Positions 1 to 12,033 are shown, counted from the stretch's first letter. The stretch is 64,000 nt of DNA from Bimuria novae-zelandiae CBS 107.79 (GCA_010015655.1 ML976694.1:585512-649511), one strand, 5' to 3'. Numbers and translations: made by a program. The notes: generated by a model not told the origin, from the letters alone.

Positions 1-2656
1 AAAGACAAGGCGAAGCAGACCTAATTATTAACCTAATAAATAAATTCGCACTTAGCAGCCTGCTCCGATAAGGCACGAAGATATAGCATAGCGGGGACTA
101 CAAGATAACTATTAACTTAGTTCTAGCATTAAAGAATCTAGCTAATACAGCGCTTAAATGCGCGATACACAAAACGGAACATAGCTCTAACTACTAAATA
201 ATCTAAACGTTCTTTAATACTTTAGTTTTAATACTATAGTAGCAGGAGCGGCTTCTGCTTAAAAACGCACCTTAGAAAGAAATAAATAATAAGATTGCTA
301 GGACACTTGGCTTCGCCCTGGCAGAGGGCACAGTACAGCAGAGGACGGATAGACTAATGGTAGCAGTCTTAGAGGCAGTCCACGCACTAACACCTAGGGC
401 TAAACTATTACCTTACACGAAAAGATAGTAGACCCAGGACCTAACGCAGCTACGCCGTATCTATACATACTAGAGAAACCGCGCCCGAGCCGAGAGGCAA
501 GCAAGTATAGCCAAGCCAGATCTAGAAGAAATAGCAAAAGGAGCGTTAAAATAGTACCACAATGCTATCCAGCAACAAAAGAAAAGGTACTAGAATAAGT
601 TTCTAGCAGACAACAATAACATCTAGAAGGCGGCTAAATACCTAAAAGCTAGTAGCGAGGCGTTTAGGAAAATCCTATAGCTTAACAGAGCTAACAGGAC
701 AACTATGGCTAACTATAAGGAGCAAGTAGAGGAGTTGTTAGCTACATTTTTTCCCTTACTTCTAAGCAACATAGAAGACGAAGGGCCTAACCTATAAAAA
801 GCTCTTGTTAAGATACTAGACATTACACTTAAGGAGGTAAAAAGGCAGCTACACGCCGCGAAGCTTTAGAAGGCACTAAGAGATAATAGCCTGCTAGCTA
901 TAGTCTAGAAGTAGATCTGGCTAGTAGTTAAATACCACGTCTTATCGCTATTCTAAAAGTCGCTAGAGGAGGGAGTGCTACCTAGCTAATAATAACACGC
1001 CAAGATTATCCCGCTTAAAAAGCCTAGTAAGGAAGACTATACAATCGCAAAGGCCTAAAGGCTAATCTTACTCTTAGCGACGCTTAGGAAGCTCCTAAAG
1101 TTAGTAGTTACGAAAAGGATTTCGCATGCAGTGGAGGTACATAGCCTCCTCCTTACTAACTACTTTAGAGCTCGCAAACAATAATTAGCCAAATAAGCAC
1201 TAGTTCTTTTGTAAGAGCAGATCTATACCGCGTGGCAAGATTAACAAATCGTTAGCCTAATTAGTTTTAACGTTAAAGGGGCGTATAATAGAGTCTGTAA
1301 AGAGAGACTACTACAGAGAATAAAAGCACGAGGTATACTAAAGAAGCTACTATAGTAGATAGAGGCGTTTTACTTAGCACGCACTGCCACGATATAAGTT
1401 AATAGGTAGACCTCTAAGGTTCGAGACTTACCGCAGGCTAGACTATCGCAAGGGTCTCTTTTTTCGCCAATTCTGTTTCTCTTCTTTAATGCCGACCAGG
1501 TATAACAACGCATCGATAGCCACGGAGGAGTAATAGCTTTCGTCGATAACTTCACAGCATGGGTTTCGGGGCCCACGGCACAAAGCAATCGAGAAGGTAT
1601 TAAAGCTATTATTAATAATGCCCTAGACTAGGAGAAAAGAAGTAGAGCGACGTTTAAAGTAGAAAAAATAATAATTATTTACTTTACTCGTAAATTATAC
1701 AAGAGTGCTACCAAACCGTTTACTATTAAAGGACAAACCGTACCACTAAAGGATTACGTTAAAATACTTAGAGTTCTTATAGACGCTAAATTAAAGTATT
1801 AGAAGCACATCGCGAGAGCAGCCACTAAGGGCTTAAAAGTAGTAATAGAGCTTAAATAGCTTAGAGGCCTTTCCCCTACTACGGCACGATAACTCTTTAT
1901 AGTAATAGTCGCCCTAATAGTAGACTATGCCTCTAATATCTAGATGCACGCCTTTAAAGACAAACTTATAAGACTTATTAATAGGGTCTAAAGAATTAGA
2001 GCGCAAGCGATTGTAGGGACGTTTACTATAGTAGTAATAAGTATAGTAGAAGCTAAAGCACACATCTCCAGCGCGCAGGAATAGTTCTGGAAACGGGCAA
2101 CTAAGCTATAGATAAATATTTATACGCTACCTAAGAGCAACCCCCTTTAAAGGAACACATCCTAGATACAAAAATTTAGGAGATAACACCGCTCGCTACT
2201 CTACTAAGTAGTAGAAGCGCTTAAGGGCATTATAATAGAAAAACTAAAAACTATTAATCCGTGCCTACTAGCGCCATGGGAGAAAAGAGCATAAATAATT
2301 ACCAAGAACGTAGCACTAAGCCTTAACTTAGACTAGGTAGTACGCATCGCCGTAAGTAGCTCGTCACGAAATAGTATAGTAGAAATAGGTAGAGTAATTA
2401 AAATCTGTAATAATAAAACTCTCGTCCTCTCTACTACACTAGGTAAGAGGGAAGAGCAGAACCCGTACGTAAGGGAGTTAGTAGTAATAATAAAAACTAT
2501 AGACATGCTACTAAAGCTTAGGTCCTGTAATATTACACTAGTAATAAGAAACAAAGCTACCGTACTCACACTAAGAAGACCGCACTAACAATCAGGACAG
2601 AGATATATTAGTAGTATCTACAGATCGATTATAGCATTAGAAAGAGAGCGGAATAC
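1..2656 (+). mobile_element. Tad1-like LINE, first part (enters from the left edge), RIP-mutated
   Basis: Plus-strand remnant of a non-LTR retrotransposon ORF2. Reading through RIP stops, the order is: end of an endonuclease/exonuclease/phosphatase-type nuclease near 170-200 (H-S-S-N-Y, from the usual S-D-H box), reverse transcriptase with the F-x-V-K-G-A-Y-N block near 1265-1290, the L-P-Q-A-x-L-S-Q-G-S block near 1428-1465 and the catalytic box F-V-D-N at 1539-1550 (normally F-V-D-D), then an RNase H-like region at about 2330-2650. Stops are mostly TAG/TAA, as expected from C-to-T or G-to-A change of Gln and Trp codons. The coding sequence is interrupted at 2656 by hAT 1 and resumes at 5984. 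Defective; family call rests on these motifs. Confidence 0.88.
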
Positions 2657-2677
2657 CAGACTTGTTAATAATTAAGC
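2657..2677 (+). repeat. hAT 1 left terminal inverted repeat
   Basis: Pairs with the reverse complement of 5963-5983. Most differences are C/T or G/A, as RIP would give. The 8-bp target duplication lies directly outside. Confidence 0.8.
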
Positions 2678-3272
2678 GGCTTGCAAGCGCTTGATTAATA
2701 GCTTAATAACTATTAATCCTATTAAGTTAAGCTCGCCTATACTAATTTGTTAGCAATCCAAGCTAAGGAGGGTTAGCTTAATTATTTAGCTTAATAGGCT
2801 TAATTAAGGTAGCGCGTGAGGCTGCTCGTTTTATAGTAAGAGCGATGTTATAATAGGTTTTTAGTATTATAGTTATTTTAGTACTTCTTTATATACTAAT
2901 TAATTACTATCTCTCTCTTTATCTGATCTATCGCTGAAAATACGCTACCTTCGGCAATAGATTAGACAAAGTTCTTAGTTTAAATCTCTACAAAGTTAGT
3001 TATATCTTTTGCTATTTTTAGCAGGGCGCTTTTGCTAGGGGAGGTAGGTAATTATCCTAACCCTAAACAACCTATTAAAAAGAGTGGATAGTCTACTAAT
3101 ACCTCTTACGTGATCACGCGTAGTTAGTGCCTTGGCAGCCTCTGCGAGCCTTATACAGGCTCTTACGCGCCTTCTAATAGACAGCACACAATGCTAAAAC
3201 TTATGTCTTTTATTATAACCTAATACCGCGTTATTTTTTTGCTCCTATTGCCCTTATTATATTACCACCGCC

Positions 3273-5820
3273 ATGCCTCCTAAGAAACGCGCCTCTAATA
3301 ACCTTACTCGCCTAAAGAAACGCGTTAAATCCTCTACCGCCCGCGGCACTATTAGCTAACCTATACCTGTTAATAGTTAGCTATCGCTATTACCGTCGTG
3401 TTTATTACCTCGCAGAGCTCTCGTAGAGGCGTCTTAGGCTTTAACTTTTAAGTCGCAACTACGTAAGTCGCGGCCTAAAGACGCTATTATCGCGCCTACT
3501 AAGGGTAGCAAGAGGGTAACCGCAGTATTGTCTGTAGTAGCCCTAGATAATAAGAACTTGCAAGAGGCGCTAGACGCGAGCCTTATAGACAACTTTAAAG
3601 GAATTAATTAGGGGCGTTTACGTAAGTATATAAAGCCGCTCTTATCGCAGAAGTCGCGTAAGAGCTAGATCTATCGCTATAGCTACCGCGTTGCGCTACT
3701 AAAGGACCTAAGTAAGCTATACTTCGTATACTGTTACTGCTATAAGCATAAGTACATAGATACTAGCGTTAGGATATATAAGACAACGCTCTTAACGTTG
3801 TTAGCGTAGCAACACTTAGAGCTGCCTAAGCGCGGCTATAGCCACAGTAAGTTAGTTATTGCTATAAAACCTACCTAGCTATAACGCTTACTTAAGGTTA
3901 ATAATAATAGTGTGTTGTAAAAGGTAGCTAATAAGCTCGCTAGCTTTAATACCTAGCGCTTTTAGCTAGTAGCTATTAGCTAGCTTATTAAGAATAATTA
4001 CCCTCTCTCTAAGTTTAAAACACTAGCCTTTCGACGCCTCCTTAAAGCTACTAACCCACTAGCAGAATAAGCGCTTTAGATATCTTATATAAGTGTCTCC
4101 TAGTACGTTGCGCGCTTATACGAGCACCTAAAGCCGCGCGTTATCTTGCAACTATCGCAGGCGCTTAGTAAAGTACACCTTAGCTTTAATAGATAGACGA
4201 CAAAGGGCGGTAAGCGTGGCTTTCTAGGCGTTGTTACGCACTTTGTCGACAGTAGAGGCAACCTGCAGGACTTGCCTATAGCGCTGCCCTAGCTAACAGG
4301 CGCTCACAGTGGCGAGAGGATAGCTAAGGTTGTTATAAAAACGCTATAGGATTTTAAGATTACGTCGTAGTTAATTAGTTACTTCGTGCTTAATAACGCT
4401 ACTAATAATAATAGTACTATTATAATAGTAGCTTAAAAGTAAAGTTTTAATACCACCTACCGGCGCCTCCGCTGCGGACCTTACACGCTTAACCTTATTA
4501 GCTAAAAGCTCCTTTAGGGCAAGGGCAGCGTCGCCTTGTTTAATAATAACGTATAAGAGCTTACTAATAAGTATAATTTTATAGAGGAGTAGAGGCGCGT
4601 AGGCCTACTCGGCGTACTACTTAGTATTATTAACTATATTAAAACGCTACAATAGTATAAGCTCTTTAAGGACTTCTAGCGTCTTACTTACACTAAGCTA
4701 TCGTCTAGCGCGTTAGCCAACGATCGCAAGATCCTTAAGCCTATTAAACCCGTTATTACGTAGTAAAACTTATACTATTTATACTTTAAGCGTGCTATAA
4801 AGCTATAGTTTACAGTTAACGCTTACGCTACTTACTATATATAGCAGGTACAAAGGGAGGACACGTTTACGTAAAGTTACAGTAATAAGCTACTAGTTAC
4901 GCAGCCGTGGGTGTAATTAGACAGCCTTATAGGTGCTAATTAGGTAGTAATTACAGAGTATATAGACATCTTAAAACCGCTTAAGACTACTATAAAGCGC
5001 CTCGAAGGGCGCGGAAAAAGCAGCAGTTTTAGGGCTATTACTAAGATAATTCTAATATTTAAATACCTGCTTACCTACTACGAGCAGCGCGTTAACATAT
5101 ATAAGGTAATTAATTATAACAAGTATAATAAGTTACTTAAAAATTATATTATAATTAACTTGCGCGTAGCTTAGCAGAAGGCTAATAATTACTACTCTAA
5201 GCTAGATAACTCGCCCGCGTACTACGCCGCTACAATACTCTATCTAATGTACAAGTACTACTACGATAAGGCGTAGGCTAAGAAGCCTAACTAGCTTAAG
5301 GCTAGTAACGCTAGCTTTTAGGCGCTCTAAGCGTAGTATAATAACTTATTACGCGTGGCAAGGCCGTTGGCAGTAATCCTAAGTAATATAGATAATGTAA
5401 TTAATAGTATACTTAACCCTAGTACTGCTAGCAGCCTTACCGCCGATAAGAATAAGTTTAAGAGGTAGAAGCGCAGCGAGCTAGTAGCTAAAAGAGGTAT
5501 AGAACACGCAGATAACCCTATTAAATACTAGGTAAGCATGCGCGATTACTACCCTAGCCTTAGTAAGCTTGCGCTTAACGTACTCTCTATCCTAGCGTTA
5601 AGCTATAAGTGTAAGCGCCTGTTTAGTGAGCTAGGCGACCTCTTAGAGCCGCGACGACGACGTCTAGGACCTTAACTTCTAGCGGCAATATAGTGCGTAC
5701 GACGGTGGCAAAGAGCTGGCCTCAGAGGCGACGACGAGGTAGTGGAGGAGGAGGAGGTAGCAGACAACGATAATATAAAGCTTTTATGCGGGCTAGCGAC
5801 TTAGGACAACGAAACTTAAT
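3273..5820 (+). pseudogene. hAT transposase relic
   Basis: Starts at an ATG in a good fungal context (ACCGCCATGCC) and can be followed in one frame, through many TAG/TAA codons, to about 5820. The N-terminus is basic (MPPKKRAS). The middle has a conserved T-x-G-G-K-R-G-F-L-G-V-V-T-H stretch near 4200-4245. The C-terminus holds the hAT dimerisation domain at about 5545-5720 (Y-P-S-L-S-K-L-A then F-S-E-L-G-D-L-L-E-P-R-R-R-R-L). The protein would have moved hAT elements by cut-and-paste; it is dead because of RIP stops. The antiparallel copy at 44470-47250 has the same domain order, which supports the frame. Confidence 0.88.
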
Positions 5821-5962
5821 ACTAAGGCTAGCGCTAGTACAGGCTATTAAGCCTATTAATTAAGCCTTAATTAAGCTCACGATCTTAGCTTGTTAGCCCT
5901 AATAATCTAAGCTAACGCCCTCAAAAAACGAGCAATCCAAGCTACCGCCTCAGCTTGGATTG

Positions 5963-5983
5963 GCTTGATTGTTGACAACTATG
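5963..5983 (-). repeat. hAT 1 right terminal inverted repeat
   Basis: Ends in ACAACTATG. It matches the right end of hAT 2 (47578-47598) at nearly every base. Followed by the duplicated target GGGAATAC. Confidence 0.85.
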
Positions 5984-6930
5984 GGGAATACGATATCGTT
6001 CCTATGGCTCCTAATAAGCGAAGAATACGAACTTGCAACACTCGCCAAAAGAAAGGCAAAGGAAGCTACAAGACCAGGCGCTATACTATAGGCACCGCTC
6101 CCTAGGATGCGATTAATAATACTTAACATTGTAAGAAAACTTGGCACTGCTAAAAGGCTACTAGAAAGGGTTAAGAAATACTCTAAAATAATTAATATAG
6201 CACTACTAGGAAAGCATACGCGGCAACTCTATAATTAATTACTATAGAAAGAAGCTAGCGTACTTGCCTAACTTAGAATAGGCATAGTAAGGTTAAACGT
6301 ATATTTACACTAAATTAGAGCCTTCGTAATAGATTAGTGCGAGTGTAGACAAGCGCGAGAGATAGTAGAACACTTTCTCTTTTAATGCAGAAGATGGACA
6401 ACGCAGAGGATAGAGATGTTATAATGTACATAAATAAATAGAAGCAACATGTCTTTCTACCTAGGTAAAAAGGCCCCTACGGATAATAAGAAATAGGCTC
6501 CAAATATGGACGCGGTCTAAGCAATAATATAGTTTGCAATTACTATAGGTCGCCTTAACGTAAACTAATAGCAGACAAATAAAGATTCCTAACCACCTTA
6601 CACAATTAACCCACCCCACATATCACCTCGTGGCATAGAAGCAGGCGCCGCTTCACCCGCTAAAGATAAGACGTTAAATACTTAGAGAATGCACTCTAAG
6701 CTAGTCTGCGATTAACACTACTAACCTACAAGAAATTAGAGAGAAAGGGCAAGCAGAGAAGGACGAAAGCATAAAGGGATTAAATATAGGCTAAATAAGA
6801 TTAGAACCTGCTAGAGGAAGTAGAACAATATAGATGTAAAGGCTAAATAAGGCTAAGATTACTAGAGGAATTGAAATAGTAAATTAGCGTTAGTAGCCCT
6901 TTCGGCTTAGCCGCCGGGCGTTAATGAAGT
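5984..6930 (+). mobile_element. Tad1-like LINE, second part and 3' tail
   Basis: Continues the LINE frame after the hAT insertion: N-T-I-S-F-L-W, then a C-x-C..R-E-x-V-E-H-F-L-F-x-C-R-R-W-T-T-Q-R region near 6330-6410. This is the cysteine/histidine motif usual at the C-terminus of fungal Tad-type ORF2 proteins. The frame then reads F-Y-L-G-G-K-A-P and ends near 6575. About 350 bp of A/G-rich 3' untranslated sequence follow, with repeated ATAGGCTAAATAAG-like blocks. The base composition changes sharply at about 6930, which I take as the 3' end. Confidence 0.82.
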
Positions 6931-6946
6931 GTGTGTGTGTGTGTGT
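6929..6946. repeat. (GT)9 microsatellite at the LINE 3' boundary
   Basis: Nine uninterrupted GT units lie where the RIP-mutated LINE tail meets base-balanced DNA. It may be the simple-repeat tail of the LINE or part of its target site. Confidence 0.8.
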
Positions 6947-8159
6947 AAACAGTGGGAATACTATAAAACTCTGGACATTGTGAAAGACATCAACAAATCG
7001 GCAGATTTGGGGTTTTGAACGGAACGAAGAGGATTAAGGAGAGTCAAGAGGCCAAAATCCAAAGGCGCCTTTAGGGGAAAGGGTGTGGCGTCTGTCATTC
7101 TTTGTAGGACTCTCAGAAATCTCCAGAAACGTTGAATGTTGAATAGATAGCCATTGTCCAGCTCATTTCCAGTCTAGCTAGCCTACTAAATAGCTGTTTC
7201 TGTTATCCCTCCTCACCACCCACTATCTCACTGCCCGACTTCCTTATATACTTGGTGATAAAATCTACTCGAATATATCTTCACTTAGAAAGCTATTGCT
7301 TCGAAATGCTTCCCTACCTTTAAATTAATTCTATCATAAATTTATTCAGCTTACGAAGTAACTAACGTAGGTGGCATGCGAGCCGCTGTGGTACTTTATA
7401 TCGCCACATCTAGCAGGGAGGGTGGCCGACCCGCTCCAGCCAGAGGGTTGTCCGGGGGCGTTTTATTTATTCTGGTGTGGATGAAGAAAGAGGTTGAGAT
7501 AGACCTCAGCTTATCGCCACTTGTTGCGGGTAGATGCCAAGAGATCTGGAGCACAGACTTCATCCATGACCCGATCGGATCTCGGGAGAGGAGTCCGGAA
7601 CCAAGCATGGAATCGTGTCCATTGCGGGGACCAAAGCCACAAACGGTTTTTGTTCACGCAGCGGATCCTGGTTAAAGCCTAGTTCTCCGACAATGCGATA
7701 TGTTGGGGCTAGGGCCTTGCTCGGAAACGGCTTAGCGCGGCGCATGACCCATATGGACATACCCATTGACACACTAGTTCTGTCACTCTCCTTTCTCCTC
7801 GTCCACGCAAAAAATTATGCGCCGCTGAACGCGTGCGTGTGTGTTGAAAAGGAACGGGTCAGCCATCCTCCCTGCTAGTGGGGTGGGAGAGGAGGTAGGG
7901 CCCGGCGGCTTAAAGTATCTCACGCTGTATTTTCCTCACCGTAAACGTCGCAAATTATACTGCTGCTATGTCTCGCGTAGCGATCCTGTAGGAGGCTTTA
8001 ATTGCTTGGCCGTGCATGTGTGGGAGAACGATCAGCTGACCCTTCTCTGAAATGTACGAGAGTTGCCACTCTGGTGATTTGCCAAGACTTTAAGCGACTC
8101 TCCTCAGAGGCTGTCAACGCGTCCACTCTACTACTTTGACCTGTACTTGCTCACTCAAT
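6947..8159. other. Base-balanced intergenic DNA, no supportable gene
   Basis: Sequence with normal CpA content, so not RIP-mutated. Short overlapping frames exist on both strands (for example 7376-7675 plus and 7560-7772 minus), but none has a recognisable domain, a signal peptide or consistent splice sites. The last part must contain the left end of the Tc1-like element that starts coding at 8160; I could not identify its terminal repeat. Confidence 0.6.
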
Positions 8160-9625
8160 ATGGTCGATTTTTATGCCAAAAAAGGTACGGCAAATCTCAC
8201 AGAGGCCCAAATAGCTGCTATCATCGTTCTTAGGCGCAAATTCGACTTCAGTTACGTCTAAATCTCGAGCGATTTGGGCATCTCTGGCTCAACTGTGGGC
8301 AAGGCGTATAAACGCGTCAAAAACGCTGCCGACGGCGACTCTCTCCAGGCTCTACTAGCAGCAACTCCAGCAGCCAGAATCAAGCTATCTGGGCGCCCAC
8401 CAAAGGTGCGCAACGGCTCCACGCTCAGCGCGAGAATTGGCCATGATATCATACAATTTGGCACTTACCGAGTACATGAGGCAGTCAAAAACCTCTGCGC
8501 GGAGGCCGGCATCTCTCTCAGCGAAAACACTGTCCTCAAGATCGCTCACGAGCACTGCGACGAACAGCACAACTACGCAATAACTCGCGGCGTACGTCTT
8601 AAAAAGCTAGAGCTGGACAGCGAGGACGAGGACAACCGACTCTTCTACGTTAGATGGCTGAAAAGCGAGTACAACCTACACTTTCCGCGCCTCATCTTTG
8701 TGTGCTACGACGAGACCTCAAAGTCCATCGGTGGGAGCAATATACGTGGCGGCAAGCAGAGGATCTCGCGCCCGGTTGGGTAAGACAGTAATCTATACGC
8801 AGCGCCTACTACACCGCCGAAATCCAGCCTTATGATCTGCGCTGCTACTTCAACAGATACCACCTGCGCCTACCCGCGGCCCTGTGTTATTTGGGCACAA
8901 GAAGACGATGAGAGTCGCGAGGACCTTATACGACGCGTCTCCCATACAAATAAGGTGGCAAAACAGGTTGTCGAGGTCAAACGCGCTCGTGCCTCTGTCG
9001 CTGGCACCACCGAGGAGCGGCAACTACGTGAGGTTAATCAAAATATTGCTCACAATAACAGACAACGTCAGGAAGCCAACAAGATAGCTGATAAAAGAGG
9101 CAGCGCTCTCCGCGCAGGTATCAAGAAACCACTCAGCGCTGAGAAATTCTACAAAACAGAGGAGTTTGTATATAAAGGAGGGAAGGGCATGAATGGCATT
9201 TGGTACGCGGAGAACGTCTTAAAGAAGCACCTATTTCCCTACTATTGCGCCATACGCGAAAACAACCCAGGCGCAATTGTCTATTTGGTTCAAGACAACG
9301 TACACCTACACGCACTAGGTTTACGTTACTGCCAGCCAGAAATAGAGGCCCTAGGAATCAAGTTCGGTCCTCACCCTCCAAATTCTCCCGATTTGCACCC
9401 AATATTAAGCGCTGTTTTGGGCGTCTAGAAGGTTTCCTAGAGAGTTACGAGTGCGACTCAAGTTCTAAAGACGCCAAAAAGGCTGCTAATGAGTACGTAC
9501 GTCGAGTGTGGCAGGCTGATGAGGAGATGAGGCAGTATATGGCGGAAAAGCTTCACCAATCCTACTTTCTACATGTTGCACACCAATGCGAGTCTGCAGG
9601 TGGCCAAAACAACTTTACGTCATAG
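8160..9625 (+). pseudogene. Tc1/mariner-superfamily transposase, broken
   Basis: One frame runs from ATG 8160 to about 9400. It has an N-terminal helix-turn-helix region (L-T-E-A-Q-I-A-A-I-I, then S-S-D-L-G-I-S-G-S-T-V-G-K-A-Y near 8265-8310) and DDE motifs: first Asp in V-C-Y-D-E-T (about 8701-8718), second in V-Q-D-N-V-H (about 9288-9305), and the P-P-N-S-P-D-L-H-P-I block at about 9376-9405. Two in-frame stops (TAA in S-Y-V-*-I-S near 8260; TAA at 8781-8783) and a frameshift just after H-P-I, beyond which the C-terminus continues in another frame to the stop near 9625 (R-C-F-G-R-L-E-G-F-L). Unlike the other transposons here it is not RIP-mutated, so it decayed as a single copy. No terminal repeats were found with certainty. 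Confidence 0.88.
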
Positions 9626-9930
9626 TTAACTCATCCTACAAGACCTTATTTTGGTGTGTTTGATGATTTTCGATGAATTGACGATGCTGAAGATTCGGTG
9701 TTCATACCCCTGCAGAAATCCCGGTTGCACGTGCCGGACGAACTTATTGAGATTACCCATTGAAAGAAGGACCGGTGAGGGCTAACAATAATGCACTAGC
9801 TTAAAACGGTAAGGTGTGTCGAGAGGCTGAGCATCATTTCTCGAACTCAGCCTGGCTGGATTTTCAAACTTCTGTCGTCAATACGTGCAACGTCTTAGGC
9901 TACTCTTGTTCAATATTTTTATCAATTCCG

Positions 9931-9940
9931 TATAAAAAGC
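9931..9940 (+). promoter_or_regulatory. TATA-like box of the kinase gene
   Basis: TATAAAAAGC lies about 100 bp upstream of the chosen start codon at 10039, a usual distance for fungal genes. The rest of 9626-10038 holds no gene I can support. Confidence 0.5.
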
Positions 9941-10038
9941 GCGCTTTCGCTGAATTCTCCACCGATCCAATACCCGCGCACGCCAGCGAGGACGCGGGCC
10001 AGAGCCCGGCACCCGCCTTTACCTAGACTTGAATATAT

Positions 10039-11509
10039 ATGGCTGGAAAACAGGCCTCCACCATGATCAGGATACTTTATCAACATTCCTGGAGCGAATT
10101 TCCGCGGGGGCAGGAGGATTCCGGGTCGAGCGAAGACAGCGACAATGACGATTACAAGACAGCAATATCCACTTTCTCAACTGCTACCTATCATACCGCC
10201 ATATCGGGAACAGGAATAGATCATGAGCGAAAGTTGGGTAGACTTCAATTGTAGGTACTGGGTCGCATTCGCAGTACAGCCATCTAATTACTTTATTATC
10301 ACCAGAGATGCCGAATACGCCAAGATTCTCCTCAGAAAGCAACTTTTCCCGGTTGATCTCGATCATGAGAAAAATTGGTCAGGCCGGGGTCAGCATGTTG
10401 AGTTCGGAAGGCATGAAAAGAGCCTTTTGGACGGCCTTTTTCAAGTCGAACACACCCTCGGAAGCACGAGTTCCGCTATTGTTCAAAGCGTCAAGTGCAG
10501 ACGTATCCTACTTGCACGCAAAACAATCCGATGTAATCGTCACTTTACCAAGGATCAGGCGATAGAAGAGGTGGCGCATCTTACTCGCCTCTCCCATTCG
10601 CATATCGTGCAAGCCATAGGGACTTACACCATAGGAAATGATCTATCCATCCTGTTGTATCCTGTGGCGGAGTACAATCTGGAAACCTTTTTGGACGAGC
10701 TCTATCCCGTACAGCTCCACAAATACGAATGGGAAGAAAGAGTCATCTCACTACCGAAAGGCCTACCGTGTCTTTGCAATGCTGTATTGTATATCCACAC
10801 CAACATGACAAAGCACATGGATATTAAACCAAGGAATATTCTGGTCCGAGATGTCAGACAGAGTGAAGCACCCCACCCTTTCAATGCTTCATTCAAATTC
10901 TATATCGCCGATTTCGGTATTTCCCGTTCATATGATAGTTTGGATGCTACAGAAACGGAAGGCCCGACAAGGTGTACTCGTAAATACGCCGCTCCTGAAG
11001 TCGTCGATCGTGAAAGACGAGGACTCGCTGCTGATATATTCTCTCTTGGCTGCGTCTTCATCGAGATATACTCAGTTTTAGCACGGCTATCCCAGCCCTG
11101 GGCAAGACAAAACCAAGACAAATCCTTTTCAGAATTCGCGTGGATCATGAGGCGCACAGCGTATGAGGAGGCGACTTACGAGTACGCAAGCGACAATGAC
11201 CTGTTAGACCAACTGCTCAATGTTCTCGCGGGAAACGAACTCGGGGACACATCGTACCAAGCGAACATAATTCCAGTGCAAGAGTTCCTGTCCATGATAG
11301 GGAAGGATAATCCGTTTTTTGAAAAGCCCCTTCAGGAAGTAATTCGAATGATTAGCGCAAATCCTCGGCAGCGACCTACAGCTGAAGAGCTTGCGGCGTA
11401 TTGGGGGAAAACAGAGCCTTGTTGTTCCTCTGGGCGTGATAAGCTGGAAGCTGCGCCGACAATTCATGTAACAGACAATGTGCTGCAGATGATTCCTACT
11501 CGGGCTTAA
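10039..11509 (+). CDS. Serine/threonine protein kinase, one intron
   Basis: Model: exon 1 10039-10250, intron 10251-10305 (55 nt, GTAGGT..ACCAG, branch-like CTAAT at 10284-10288), exon 2 10306-11509; 471 aa. Joining the exons keeps frame and links an acidic, Ser-rich N-terminal region (S-G-S-S-E-D-S-D-N-D-D) to a complete kinase domain of about residues 118-420. Visible motifs: glycine-loop region L-G-S-T-S-S-A-I-V near 122, catalytic Lys143 (A-R-K-T-I), helix-C Glu158/159, catalytic loop H-M-D-I-K-P-R-N at 241-248 (Met in place of the usual Arg), D-F-G at 273-275, A-P-E at 300-302, D-I-F-S-L-G-C at 314-320. All ATP-binding and catalytic residues are present, so it is probably active; substrate unknown. 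Without the splice, a start at 10223 gives 428 aa and loses the N-terminal region. No transmembrane segment seen. Confidence 0.85.
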
Positions 11510-12031
11510 GTGACGGAATTGGGTTAGGGCTTGACAGCAGAGAGGGGAATTGACCTCTTCTTTTCATCAGAAACGCACTTGTTATCGAGGAGTCGCACGC
11601 CATGCGGCAGGTACACTCTCTACACGGTGCTGTTCGCGTAGTCGTCGGCCGGGAAGACGTCTGCCATATGGCGAACAGCTTTCTTCGCCGCGGCCATCAC
11701 ATCGCCGCGCTGGCAGCATAGAGCGACGTATTGCATTCTACTCGATGCCAGGACATGAACGACAGAAGAGCCACCGCAATGCGCCTCCTCCGGATATGTT
11801 AAGCTGATGGCTGTAATCGAAAATCATTGAGTGGACGACGGGAAACCCAGTCGAACCCGCGTTTCGCCTGTTCGAGATATGCAAAAGCAACATAATCATG
11901 CTGCACTACACGCTGGGATAGGTTTGTTCAGGCGACATGACATAACTGTGAGATTTTTTTTCCAGTCTATGTACGTTGATGTTGCGGAAACAACCTTGTT
12001 TAGGAAATTATCGGTGCTTTGCAAAAGACCG
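11510..12031. other. Intergenic, 3' of the kinase
   Basis: Base-balanced DNA without a supportable gene. It ends exactly at the TA target of the X1 insertion (12032-12033). The sequence that originally followed is now at 29198. Confidence 0.6.
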
Positions 12032-12033
12032 TA

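Larger units (their letters stand above)
2657..5983 (+). mobile_element. hAT 1: complete hAT-family DNA transposon inserted in the LINE
   Basis: A 3327-bp element bounded by imperfect 21-bp terminal inverted repeats (2657-2677 and 5963-5983; ends read CA..A..TTGT at the left and ACAACTATG at the right) and by an 8-bp target duplication, CGGAATAC (2649-2656) and GGGAATAC (5984-5991). The LINE reading frame continues across the site once the element is removed. The ends carry many short copies of a GCTTAATTA-like motif. Same family as hAT 2 at 44320-47598. Confidence 0.9.

Noticed and set aside
7376..7878. Overlapping plus and minus frames of 70-99 codons
   Set aside because: Mutually overlapping, without motifs or coherent splice sites.
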